Shown here: piece after piece, positions 24,606 to 32,907 of the stretch
Numbering within the stretch: position 1 is the first letter of the stretch
Layout of the letters: every line of letters starts with the position of its first letter
Assembly (NCBI GenBank): GCA_004296805.1
Contig: SCVR01000015.1
Location: forward strand, 1 to 39,325
Direction of reading: 5' to 3'
Length of the DNA: 39,325 bases
Origin: Dehalococcoidia bacterium
GTDB lineage: Bacteria > Chloroflexota > Dehalococcoidia > UBA2979
Translations under genes and position numbers: made by a program
Notes under the pieces: generated by a model
The model's database searches: none
What the model was told of the DNA's origin: nothing
What the model saw: the letters and a program-made list of their open reading frames with translations, nothing else

Positions 24606-25061
24606 CTAGCCCCTTTCCCTTCTGTCGGCGAGCCGCTCTTGGTGCTCGCCGAAGTCGTCGACCCACGTCTGGGGGTCGTTGTGGATCCGCGGCTTGGTGC
24701 CGCGGGGGTTGCCTCGGTGGTCGCCGTCGCGTACGACGTAGATCTCGGGTCGGTCGACACGGGCCACGTGCTGGTCGCCGAGGAAGCAGGCCTGTCCGGC
24801 CTCGAACGTGAACGTCGTCATCGCCGCCTCGCGGACCTCGGTGTACCGGCGGCGGGCCTGGTTGCGGATGTAGTAGGCCTGCGCCTGGCCGAGCTCGGTC
24901 GACTCGTCGACGCGGGTCTGCCACCCGTGGAGGTAGTTCGGGCAGTCGACGTCGGCGCAGGTGGCGGCCCGCCAGTGCGTGTCCTTCGGCGCCACGATGG
25001 AGTAGGTCTTCATGTGCTGCGCCGGGAGGGCCGGGGCGAGACGGAACGGCTGCCGCTGCAT
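24606..25061 (-). CDS. Hypothetical phage protein between tail-tube paralogs
   Basis: MKTYSIVAPKDTHWRAATCADVDCPNYLHGWQTRVDESTELGQAQAYYIRNQ... Confidence 0.65.
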   Translation of the reverse strand: MQRQPFRLAPALPAQHMKTYSIVAPKDTHWRAATCADVDCPNYLHGWQTRVDESTELGQAQAYYIRNQARRRYTEVREAAMTTFTFEAGQACFLGDQHVARVDRPEIYVVRDGDHRGNPRGTKPRIHNDPQTWVDDFGEHQERLADRRERG

Positions 25062-25798
25062 CAGAACACCACCGACGTGGTGTTCCGCACGAACATCACC
25101 GCGAACACTGCGCTGGTGAACGTCCCGGAGGTGGCCACCCGGACGTAGCGGCGGACGGTGGCGTCACGTGCGCCCTCGAGCCGCTGGCTGGTGACCCCGG
25201 TGGCGGCGGTGAACGCGCCGCCGGTGATGGCCGCGAACGACGAATTGTCGGCCGAGTCCTGCAGGGTCACGGTCACTGAGGTGCCGGTGAACGAGAACAC
25301 GTGGAGGTAGGCCTGCCACCCGAACGCGGTCGACACGTCGGTGTGGTCCACGCCGGTGCCGTTGGTGGCGGTGGTGTCGGTCCTCTTCCCGGCGGTGAGC
25401 TGTCGGCCCCACTCGAGGCCGTACCCGTTGGCCTGCGCCGACGTGTTGAAGCTGAACGCCCCGTCGGCGGCGCGGGTGCCGTCGTAGTTGATCTGCTTCG
25501 CGACCATGGCGGCGGCCGGGTTCCCGAGGGTGGTGCCGCGGCAGTAGGTGAGGATCTGGTCCGTCGTCGGGAGGTCCTCGAGCCGGTCGTGGGCCTGGCC
25601 GGCCGACGGGTTGAACCACGAGCTGAACTCGATGCTGCCGTCCTTGCCCAGCAGCAACCGCTCGAACGCCGACTTGTCGATCCCGGTGACGTCGGTGACA
25701 CCGCGAGGGCCGGCGATGCTGGACAGGGACCCGATGTCCCCGGACACGTCGTAGCCGGCGATGTAGAGGTTGTCACCCAACCCGGACTGCTTGGCCAT
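25061..25798 (-). CDS. Major tail protein-like, long paralog with C-terminal beta domain
   Basis: MAKQSGLGDNLYIAGYDVSG...GPRGVTDVTGIDKSAFERLLLGKDGSIEFSSWFN. Confidence 0.8.
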   Translation of the reverse strand: MAKQSGLGDNLYIAGYDVSGDIGSLSSIAGPRGVTDVTGIDKSAFERLLLGKDGSIEFSSWFNPSAGQAHDRLEDLPTTDQILTYCRGTTLGNPAAAMVAKQINYDGTRAADGAFSFNTSAQANGYGLEWGRQLTAGKRTDTTATNGTGVDHTDVSTAFGWQAYLHVFSFTGTSVTVTLQDSADNSSFAAITGGAFTAATGVTSQRLEGARDATVRRYVRVATSGTFTSAVFAVMFVRNTTSVVF

Positions 25799-26262
25799 TA
25801 GGGCACCTGCTCCCAGACGTTGTTGAGGACGAGGGGGACCGTGAGGGTCATGACCCGAAAGAGCTTGTTGTCCTGCGACAGGTAGCCGGCCTCCGCCGCG
25901 AGGGTGGTGCCGAACTGGCCGAGGACGTCGACCTCAGCGACCAGGCCGCCGAGGGTGAAGTCCCCGCTGTACGCCGACATGAGCGCATCGACCGCGGCCA
26001 CGACGTTGGGGTCAATCGCGTCCTGCGGCTCCTGCAGCATGTTGGAGTACACGCGGAGGTTGACCAGCAGCAGCGCCGACGTCGCAGCGAGCCCCGACCG
26101 CCGCGCGATCGGTGCCAGCCGCTGCACCCACACAGCGGCGGTCAGGCCGTTCCCGGGGGCGTTCTTCGGTTCGTGGGTGTTGACGCGCTCGAAGTGGCCG
26201 GAGCTGGCGGCATGGGACTCGACGGCCGACAGGATCCCGACGGTGTCGATGGCTGCCATCAC
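25798..26262 (-). CDS. Tail terminator/completion-like protein
   Basis: Position between gp10-like and tail tube; 154-aa size. Confidence 0.5.
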   Translation of the reverse strand: MMAAIDTVGILSAVESHAASSGHFERVNTHEPKNAPGNGLTAAVWVQRLAPIARRSGLAATSALLLVNLRVYSNMLQEPQDAIDPNVVAAVDALMSAYSGDFTLGGLVAEVDVLGQFGTTLAAEAGYLSQDNKLFRVMTLTVPLVLNNVWEQVP

Positions 26263-26678
26263 TCATCACCTCGTCGCACAGTGCCCTTGCCGTCGAACTT
26301 GAAGTGGCAAGTCGTGCACAGGCGAACGTAGTCGGCGGGGTCCACGCTGTACGGCTTCTGTCCGCTGTCGTGGCCGGGGCCGGTGTACGCCCACTCGTAC
26401 CGGGCGGCTGAGGTCGTCCCGCAGTGCTCGCAGCGAGAGGGAGTTCCCAGTGCAACGCGGACCCGATGGTGCGCGGCACCGTAGCCGACGTCGTCGCCCT
26501 TCAACGCCTGCACAGAGTTGCGAATCTTCGCGCGGGTCTGGTCGTCCCGGGTCTTGCCCTTCCAGGGCGTCGGGATGCGGGCATCCTCTGCTCGGGTCTT
26601 TCCTGCATTCCATGCTGGCCGGCCTCGCAGCTTGGCCTTCTGCTCTTCGGTCCACTTCTGGCCCTTGGGGTACGGCAT
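26259..26678 (-). CDS. HNH homing endonuclease-like protein
   Basis: NUMOD-like MPYPKGQKWTEEQKAKLRGRPAWNAGKTRAEDARIPTPWKGKT; RCEHCGTTSAARYEWA...YVRLCTTCHFKFDG. Confidence 0.8.
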   Translation of the reverse strand: MPYPKGQKWTEEQKAKLRGRPAWNAGKTRAEDARIPTPWKGKTRDDQTRAKIRNSVQALKGDDVGYGAAHHRVRVALGTPSRCEHCGTTSAARYEWAYTGPGHDSGQKPYSVDPADYVRLCTTCHFKFDGKGTVRRGDE

Positions 26679-27070
26679 CAGCTGCCCCCCATTCGGTCCA
26701 GGTAGGGGCGGATCTTGCTCTCGGCTATGTCAGGCGCCCGGCCTTGCAGCCACTGCACGGTCTTCCGGAACACGGAGTACCCGCGGAATCGGGACTTCTG
26801 GTTCCGCGACGACACGCCCTCGAGCCACGGGCCGTAGACGACGCCGCCGTCGGTGATCGTGGCCTCGTTCTGGGCGAGGTCGGTCACCACGCTCGAGGAG
26901 TAGTGGCCGGTGGGGTTCTGCAGCACCTGGCCGAGCCGAGACTGGATCTCGTTGACGCCGGCCTGCGCGATCTCGCGGTTCGCCTCCTCGACGTACGCCG
27001 CCGCGGCAGCCGCTGCGCGGCCGTCGAACACGGGCCCCGTGGCGGTGGTCGTGACAGCGAGCTCGGTCAT
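26678..27070 (-). CDS. HK97 gp10-like connector/tail protein
   Basis: MTELAVTTTATGPVFDGRAAAAAAAYVEEANREIAQAGVNEIQSRLGQVLQNPTGHYSSSV. Confidence 0.65.
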   Translation of the reverse strand: MTELAVTTTATGPVFDGRAAAAAAAYVEEANREIAQAGVNEIQSRLGQVLQNPTGHYSSSVVTDLAQNEATITDGGVVYGPWLEGVSSRNQKSRFRGYSVFRKTVQWLQGRAPDIAESKIRPYLDRMGGS

Positions 27071-27219
27071 GACGGCTTCACCTTCAGGAGGTGGATCGGG
27101 CCGTCGCAGGTCCGGCAGATCATGAACCCGTTCTTCAGGTAGCGGGGCTGCCTGCAGCCGCGGCAGTAGACGGCGCCGGGGTCGCCGATGGGGTAGGCGC
27201 TGTCGAGCGCCTCGGCCAT
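27067..27219 (-). CDS. 50-aa Zn-ribbon protein
   Basis: MAEALDSAYPIGDPGAVYCRGCRQPRYLKNGFMICRTCDGPIHLLKVKPS; ATGA coupling. Confidence 0.6.
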   Translation of the reverse strand: MAEALDSAYPIGDPGAVYCRGCRQPRYLKNGFMICRTCDGPIHLLKVKPS

Positions 27220-28262
27220 CACACTGCCGCCGTCCGTGAGCGGCGGCCGAACTGCCGGCGCACCTCGGTGCGGAGGCCCGGCAGGTCGGCGCCAGACGCC
27301 GCCCGCTCGGACTCCCCCGAGCCCACGCTGCGACCCCACCCGGCCTGCTCCTGCAGCAGTGTGTTGATGGCCTCCGCGATGCACAGCGTCCGGATGGGGC
27401 CCGGCACCACATGCCGGCTGATCGTCGCCCCTGTGGTGTGCGCGGCAAGCGTGGTGCCCAGCTGAGCCCGGTCGATGTCGATCCCGGTCAACGCGTAGAT
27501 GTCGGCGCCGCTGGTGTGCGCGGCGAGGACCGACCCGTCCCAGGCCCGCTTCACCGTGAGGTTGTTCCCGGCGATGTCGACCACCAGCATCCGCTCGGAC
27601 TCGACGAGCAGGATCTGGCCGACGAGGAACGCCGCGCCGTTGGTGACGGCGACCGTGACCCCGGAGACGGACGCGGCCAGGTCGGCCTGCAGGTTCTGGG
27701 TGGTGTCGACCATGGTCCGGTCGGTGACGATCACCCGTTCGTTGTCGATGGTGAGGATGTCGCCGATGCCGACGTTGCGGGTCCACGACACCGACGCCGT
27801 GTCGGTGGTGTCCGCGTCGAGGTTGGACGACAGCGACCCGACGGTCTCCGAGGTCGCCTGGTAGCCGAACACGCCGGCGATGGCGATGGCCCGCTGGTGG
27901 GTGTCCCCGGAGGAGAACGCCGCCGACGAGGCGAGGTCGATCTCGACGTGGGTGAACGGGGGCCCGGAGTTCGCCGGCTCGAGGAAGTAGTCGGTCGAGG
28001 CGATGGCCTCGCCGGCCACGGTCAGGGTGGTGACCGAGATCAGCTCGTCGGCGTTGAGCCACAGCCGCCACGGCCGCGAGCTGTTCCGGTCGGGCCAGTC
28101 GAAGTAGCGGGTCGCGGTCGTGGGGTAGAAGCGGCGGAGGGTCAGGGACTCGATGGCCCTCGACGCGGTCTCGATGGCCCGGTCGACCTGGGCGTTGCTC
28201 CGAGCGGTCTCGGCGCTGTCGAGGGCGCTCTTGACGTCCTCACGGGTGCAGTAAACAACCAC
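27219..28262 (-). CDS. Head-tail adaptor/connector protein, extended
   Basis: YCTREDVKSALDSAETARSNAQVDRAIETASRAIESLTLRRFYP N-terminus typical of gp6-like adaptors. Confidence 0.65.
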   Translation of the reverse strand: MVVYCTREDVKSALDSAETARSNAQVDRAIETASRAIESLTLRRFYPTTATRYFDWPDRNSSRPWRLWLNADELISVTTLTVAGEAIASTDYFLEPANSGPPFTHVEIDLASSAAFSSGDTHQRAIAIAGVFGYQATSETVGSLSSNLDADTTDTASVSWTRNVGIGDILTIDNERVIVTDRTMVDTTQNLQADLAASVSGVTVAVTNGAAFLVGQILLVESERMLVVDIAGNNLTVKRAWDGSVLAAHTSGADIYALTGIDIDRAQLGTTLAAHTTGATISRHVVPGPIRTLCIAEAINTLLQEQAGWGRSVGSGESERAASGADLPGLRTEVRRQFGRRSRTAAV

Positions 28263-28343
28263 CGCGCCGCCCTTCGCTCTCGCTTTCTGGAGCCAGCCGT
28301 ACCCCGGTGAAGATCGGGTGCGGCAGGTCGCGCTACATCTGCG

Positions 28344-28372
28344 AGTATACGCACAGGTGCACTTATCTGAGC
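28344..28372 (-). promoter_or_regulatory. Predicted late promoter GCTCAG-N17-TATACT
   Basis: Same architecture as 35149-35177; upstream of connector/tail genes. Confidence 0.65.
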
Positions 28373-28382
28373 GCAGGTTGCT

Positions 28383-29879
28383 TCAACGCATGGTGCCGAT
28401 GGCGGCCCGCTCGGTCGGGGCGACAACCTGGCCGGGCGAGGCGGCAGAGAGCTCGCCAGCGGAGCCGGTGGCCGTCCGCTGCGTGGGGTTCACGACCTGG
28501 CCTTCCGCGACCGGGGACAGTTCGCCGATCTGGCCGTTCGCGGGGCCCGCCGCGTCGCCGTCGGCGTCCTCGGCGGCAGCGATGACCAGGGCCAGCGCCG
28601 CGGTGGCCTGCAGGTTCGCGACGACAGCGAGCGCAGCAGCAGTAGCGGTGGCGGTCGCAGGAGCTGCAGCGACACCGCCGGCGGCACCGTTGACGACCGT
28701 CGACGCGGTCGCGCACTCGGCGTTGGCCGACACCGCGCCGCCACCGGCCTCGATGGTCGGGGCCTCCGCGGCCCCCGTGGCGGCAGCTGCGCCCGCGGCG
28801 GGCTGCACGCGGCCCGCAGGCTGCCCAGCTGCCCCCGCCCCGGTCGCCGTCGCGGCGGCCGGCTTCACGGCCGTCGAGGGCGTCTCAGCGGCGCCGGTGA
28901 CGGTGGCGCACTCGGCCGCCGCGTTCGTCATGATCGCCGTGGAGATCGTCGCGTCGAGTGCAGCGGCGGTGGCTGTGGCGGTGGCCGCGGTCGGCGCGAC
29001 TCGTGCCGCAGGCTGCTCGGCGGCGCCGGCGACGCCAGCGTTCCCCCCGGTCGGCTTCACTCCCACCGAGGGCTGCTGAGCTGCGCCGGTGATGGCCACG
29101 GCGCCACCGGTCGGCTTGACCGACGGCCCGGCCTGCTCGGCCGTACCGGTGGCGGCGACCGCGCCTCCCGTCGGCTTCACCGACGGTGCGGGGTCGTTCG
29201 CGGTGCCGGTGGCCGGCGAGTTCTCGGCCGAGGCGTTCGTCGCGGCTGAGGCCGGACGAAGCGCGATGACCGCCGCGTAGCCGCGGACCCCGGCCGAGCG
29301 GACGAAGTCGAAGTCGCCCGACGCCCCCGAGCTCGACCATGCCACGAGGTCCGCGACGCTGGTGTGGGGGCTGTTGGCGATGGAGTCGACCCGCTCGGCC
29401 CATGCGGCGGGGACGGTCGGCGGGGTCATGGTGCCGCTGGCCGAGTTGGAGACCGTGAACCCGACGAAGGTGACACCGGTCACCGAAGTCGTCTGGCCCG
29501 CGACGGTGTACGCCGTGACCGCGCCTATGGATGCCTCGGTCGCGGCGACGTCTATCGGGGTGGTGGTGTCGACGCCCCGGTAGGCGAGCAGGATCGCCCG
29601 GCAGGTGCCGGAGGTGTTGTTGGTGACGGTGAAGTTCCCGGACTCAGAGCCGGTCGCTTCCTTGTGGTAGATCGCGCCGCCGGGGGACTGGCTGGTCCCG
29701 GAGAGGCCGCCGATGACCTTGGTGAACCCGGTCTGGGCGCCAGGCTCCGTGGCAGGCCCGTTGACGACGACCAGGACGAGACGGTCTCCGGCTTGAAGTC
29801 CGGCGGGGTAGGGAGCGGCGGGGTCGGCGCCGGTCAACCCGACTGCGATCCCGCCGTCGGCGACGAACGTGATCGCCAC
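28383..29879 (-). CDS. Virion-associated protein: globular N-domain plus Ala-rich repeats
   Basis: Repeats GGAVAATGTAEQAGPSVKPT / GGAVAITGAAQQPSVGVKPT / GGNAGVAGAAEQPAARVAPT. Confidence 0.65.
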   Translation of the reverse strand: MAITFVADGGIAVGLTGADPAAPYPAGLQAGDRLVLVVVNGPATEPGAQTGFTKVIGGLSGTSQSPGGAIYHKEATGSESGNFTVTNNTSGTCRAILLAYRGVDTTTPIDVAATEASIGAVTAYTVAGQTTSVTGVTFVGFTVSNSASGTMTPPTVPAAWAERVDSIANSPHTSVADLVAWSSSGASGDFDFVRSAGVRGYAAVIALRPASAATNASAENSPATGTANDPAPSVKPTGGAVAATGTAEQAGPSVKPTGGAVAITGAAQQPSVGVKPTGGNAGVAGAAEQPAARVAPTAATATATAAALDATISTAIMTNAAAECATVTGAAETPSTAVKPAAATATGAGAAGQPAGRVQPAAGAAAATGAAEAPTIEAGGGAVSANAECATASTVVNGAAGGVAAAPATATATAAALAVVANLQATAALALVIAAAEDADGDAAGPANGQIGELSPVAEGQVVNPTQRTATGSAGELSAASPGQVVAPTERAAIGTMR

Positions 29880-29888
29880 GACCGTCTC

Positions 29889-30902
29889 CTACTGCTGGGC
29901 CCGCGGGTCGGCCTTGGTGACGCGGAACGCCTCGAGGCGGTCCCCGGTCAGCACGAGGCCCTTGTCGCCGTTGTCGGAGTTGAACAGCAGCGCGGCCCAG
30001 ACCTGCGGCTCGGACAGGACGGCCTCGCCCATCTGGGCGATGTGCTCGGCGGTCCAGCCGTTGTACTCGCCGATCAGGATGGGCTTGTCGGCGTGACCCT
30101 GGGCCTCGAGCCACGCGACGAGCTTGGGGAGGCCGCGGGCGGGGCCGAGCTTCCACGTCGAGGGCTGGCCCTTGTTCCCCTGGGCGTAGATGTCCATGCC
30201 GGCGAAGTCCCAGGCCTCGAGGAGATCCGGCGCGCTGTAGGCCGCGAACGTCGAGACCTGGTTGTCGAGGAGCCACCCGTTCCAGAGCGGCCCGACGAAC
30301 ACCCGCTCGGCCCGGAAGATCGGCAGGAGCCGGCGGTGCAGGTTGCAGAACTGGGCGCCGGTGATGTCGGGGTTCGGCTCGTGCCAGAACGTCACCGCGA
30401 CCGGGACGTCGTACGCCTGGAGCCGGGCCGCGACCTGCTCGGCCACCCCGTCATAGGACCCGGCGACCGCGCCGGTGATGTTGCCGCCGACCTTGAACGA
30501 CAGGACCGGCATCATCCCGGCGTCGATGGCCTGCTCGGTCTCGGGCCGGCGGTGGTCGGCGCCCTTGGCGAGGTCGCAGAAGATCCGGCGCGCGGTGACC
30601 CCGGTCGGCCCGACCTCGGCGAGCCGGGTGGCCCACTCGGCGGCCGGGGCCGACATGCCGATCACCTTCCGGGTCGGCGTGGGGGTGGGTTCGTGGGTGG
30701 CCATGTGCGCGTCGTACTCGGCCCGGAGCGCCGCGAGCTGGCCACCGAGCTCGGCGCGCGCGGCCTCGCTCTCCTCGAGGGAGGTGTGCAGCGCCGCGAG
30801 CTCCGACGCCACCGCCTCGCGCTCGGCGGCGCGGCCCTCGGCCTCGCGTGCGTCGCCGTACGCGGTGGCCGCCGAGAGGACCTCGCCCAGGTCGACGGCC
30901 AT
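29889..30902 (-). CDS. Glycoside-hydrolase-like (clan A-type) protein with N-terminal coiled coil
   Basis: VAVTFWHEPNPDI (acid/base Glu) and ILIGEYNGW (nucleophile Glu); TPTPTR linker. Confidence 0.65.
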   Translation of the reverse strand: MAVDLGEVLSAATAYGDAREAEGRAAEREAVASELAALHTSLEESEAARAELGGQLAALRAEYDAHMATHEPTPTPTRKVIGMSAPAAEWATRLAEVGPTGVTARRIFCDLAKGADHRRPETEQAIDAGMMPVLSFKVGGNITGAVAGSYDGVAEQVAARLQAYDVPVAVTFWHEPNPDITGAQFCNLHRRLLPIFRAERVFVGPLWNGWLLDNQVSTFAAYSAPDLLEAWDFAGMDIYAQGNKGQPSTWKLGPARGLPKLVAWLEAQGHADKPILIGEYNGWTAEHIAQMGEAVLSEPQVWAALLFNSDNGDKGLVLTGDRLEAFRVTKADPRAQQ

Positions 30903-30903
30903 G

Positions 30904-31122
30904 TCAGGCCGGAGGATCGGCGGGGGTGTCGACGTTGCTGCCGGCGGTGAAGCCGAGCGCCACCCCCACGTACGCGTACACGGCGAGCGCGGTGGACAGA
31001 TCCACGCTGCCGAGGCTGTCGAGGCCGGCGACCTGGAGAGCACCGAGGACGAGTCCCACGACGGCGTACACGAGGTACAGGCCCTTGCGGACCTTCGGGG
31101 GGATGCTGGTCAGAGGGTTCAT
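30904..31122 (-). CDS. Two-TM membrane protein, holin candidate
   Basis: RKGLYLVYAVVGLVLGALQVAGL...TALAVYAYVGVALGFTAG. Confidence 0.55.
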   Translation of the reverse strand: MNPLTSIPPKVRKGLYLVYAVVGLVLGALQVAGLDSLGSVDLSTALAVYAYVGVALGFTAGSNVDTPADPPA

Positions 31123-31132
31123 GCTGTGCCTC

Positions 31133-31612
31133 CTAGAGGGTGAACCGGAGGATCCCGTTGGCGTGCCACACGATCGTGAACGTGCCGTCGGTCACCGAGT
31201 TCGTCCCGCCGAAGTAGTTGTAGCAGAGGCCCTGGTCGGCGACCGGGGTCGTGACGGTGTCGGAGTACACCAGGCACCCGTACACCGAGGCGAGGGTCGC
31301 CGAGCTCCCCGAGGCCGTGTCGGCGGCGTCGAGGAACACCGTGTCCGCGGTCGAGGAGTCGAGCGACACCGAGGTCAGCGCCACACCACCGGCCGCCCAC
31401 TCCGCACCGTCAGACACCTCGTTGCCGGTGATGACCCACTGGCCGGCGTTGTACGCGGTGTTGGCCGCGGTGACGTCGTTGTCGGGGGTGATGTCGTTGT
31501 CGTACAGCGCCGCCTTCAGCGTGTCCCCCGAGAGGTCCATGGCGAAGTTCGTGGTCCGGCCGAGGAAGTCGGCCAGGGTGGCGCGGAAGATCTTGCTGTT
31601 TGACCAGGCCAT
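31133..31612 (-). CDS. Virion structural protein
   Basis: MAWSNSKIFRATLADFLGRTTNFAMDLSGDTLKAALYDNDITPD... Confidence 0.6.
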   Translation of the reverse strand: MAWSNSKIFRATLADFLGRTTNFAMDLSGDTLKAALYDNDITPDNDVTAANTAYNAGQWVITGNEVSDGAEWAAGGVALTSVSLDSSTADTVFLDAADTASGSSATLASVYGCLVYSDTVTTPVADQGLCYNYFGGTNSVTDGTFTIVWHANGILRFTL

Positions 31613-31616
31613 CGGG

Positions 31617-31937
31617 TCACTCCCTCTCAGACGTGGCGGTCGCGCATGGTGCCAGGACGGCGCAGTCCTGGCCGGTGTCCCGGGTGGTCACGACCGACAT
31701 CACCGGCCGGCCCTCGCCGTCCACGGCTGCCCGGTCGGCGCCGACGTAGTCCTCGCGCTCGCGGGCCTCGACCTTCGCCTTCGTCCCGGCCGCGACGAAC
31801 GGGGCGGTGAGGCCCCGCAGGCCGCGGCAGGAGTGAAACGGGGTGTGCGGCCGGGCCTCGCGGGTGACGTGCGTCGCCGAGCAGTTCGGGCACGTCCAGT
31901 GGTGCTCGGGCGCCAGGAGCACCCCGGGGAGGCTCAT
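31617..31937 (-). CDS. Zn-ribbon hypothetical protein
   Basis: MSLPGVLLAPEHHWTCPNCSATHVTREARPHTPFHSC. Confidence 0.6.
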   Translation of the reverse strand: MSLPGVLLAPEHHWTCPNCSATHVTREARPHTPFHSCRGLRGLTAPFVAAGTKAKVEAREREDYVGADRAAVDGEGRPVMSVVTTRDTGQDCAVLAPCATATSERE

Positions 31938-32113
31938 GTCATCCGCCCGTCGCGGGGCCACTGGTAGCCGTCGAACTCGCAGAAGAGGACCCCGCCCGGC
32001 CCTGTTGTGAGCGGCTCCCCGTCCCGGGGACACGCTTCGGGCGGCTGGGCTTCGCGGGCCCGGCGCTCTTCCGCGGCTTCGCGGGCGAAGTCGACGAGCT
32101 GCTCCCAGGCCAT
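31934..32113 (-). CDS. Small Zn-ribbon-like protein
   Basis: MAWEQLVDFAREAAEERRAREAQPPEACPRDGEPLTTGPGGVLFCEFDGYQWP. Confidence 0.55.
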   Translation of the reverse strand: MAWEQLVDFAREAAEERRAREAQPPEACPRDGEPLTTGPGGVLFCEFDGYQWPRDGRMT

Positions 32114-32307
32114 GGCTTCTCGCTCTCCTCGGCCGCCCCGGGGCCGGCCGTGTCGGACTCGACGACAACGCCGGGCAGGAGGACGCCGCCCCTCACCGAG
32201 GTGAGGGTGTCCGTCTGCCCGACGTCGGTGCCTGTGCACGTCGGACACATGTCGACCAGCCCGACCTGAAACTTGGTCGAGCAGGTGCGACAGGTCCAGC
32301 GAGTCAT
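31939..32307 (-). CDS. Zn-ribbon protein overlapping 31934-32113 in another frame
   Basis: MTRWTCRTCSTKFQVGLVDMCPTCTGTDVGQTDTLTSV; Ser/Pro/Lys-rich tail. Confidence 0.45.
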   Translation of the reverse strand: MTRWTCRTCSTKFQVGLVDMCPTCTGTDVGQTDTLTSVRGGVLLPGVVVESDTAGPGAAEESEKPWPGSSSSTSPAKPRKSAGPAKPSRPKRVPGTGSRSQQGRAGSSSASSTATSGPATGG

Positions 32308-32825
32308 CAGGCGTTGAGCTGCGCGAGGTTCTCCGGCGCCCGCTGGACCGTGAGGTCGTACGGGATCGCGATGACGGCGCCGGGGATGGTGCCGCCCGTG
32401 CCCGGGTCGGCGATGTCCACGCTGACCCACTCGCAGTCATCGGAGAGCTGGGTCGCGTCGACCTCGATGACGAGGATCGCCTGGTGTGCGGCGTAGGTCG
32501 CGCCGGCGAGGGTGACCTCGCTGGCCGCGGTCTGCGTCAGCTTGGTCCAGGTCTCGTCGCCGTCGAGGCTCGCCTCGTTCTTGATGTAGGCGGTCGTGAC
32601 GACGTCGAGGTCGCGGGAGGTGCCGCTGGTGGCGGCGGTGTGCTCCTTGACGTCGACGACGACGTCGTCGGTGCCGGCGGACGCGACGCCCTTCAGCACG
32701 ACGAACGCGACGCCGCCGCAGTTCTTCAGGTGGACCCGGTGGCCGGTGTTCGCGCCGGCTGCGAGGTCCGCGATGGGAGCCACGACGCTGCCGATGTCGA
32801 AGAGCCGGCCGAGTGCCTTGGTCAT
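32307..32825 (-). CDS. Head decoration-like protein
   Basis: Located just after the major capsid gene; beta-rich 172-aa protein. Confidence 0.55.
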   Translation of the reverse strand: MTKALGRLFDIGSVVAPIADLAAGANTGHRVHLKNCGGVAFVVLKGVASAGTDDVVVDVKEHTAATSGTSRDLDVVTTAYIKNEASLDGDETWTKLTQTAASEVTLAGATYAAHQAILVIEVDATQLSDDCEWVSVDIADPGTGGTIPGAVIAIPYDLTVQRAPENLAQLNA

Positions 32826-32869
32826 GATGTGCCTTCCTTGTGGGGGTTGATTGCCACTTCGGAGCAAGC

Positions 32870-32897
32870 CCCGGGCGGGGTGTCAATGCCGCCCGGG
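32870..32897 (-). terminator. GC-rich hairpin after major capsid gene (no U tract)
   Basis: Perfect 9-bp stem CCCGGGCGG/CCGCCCGGG with a 10-nt loop. Confidence 0.5.
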
Positions 32898-32907
32898 ACC
32901 GGCAACG

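Noticed and set aside
23900-24924. N-terminal part of 432-aa ORF 23626-24924
   Set aside because: Only the segment after the slippery site is plausible coding; upstream is a shadow of the tail genes.
29364-30950. 528-aa plus-strand ORF
   Set aside because: Antisense shadow of the GH-like and Ala-rich genes.
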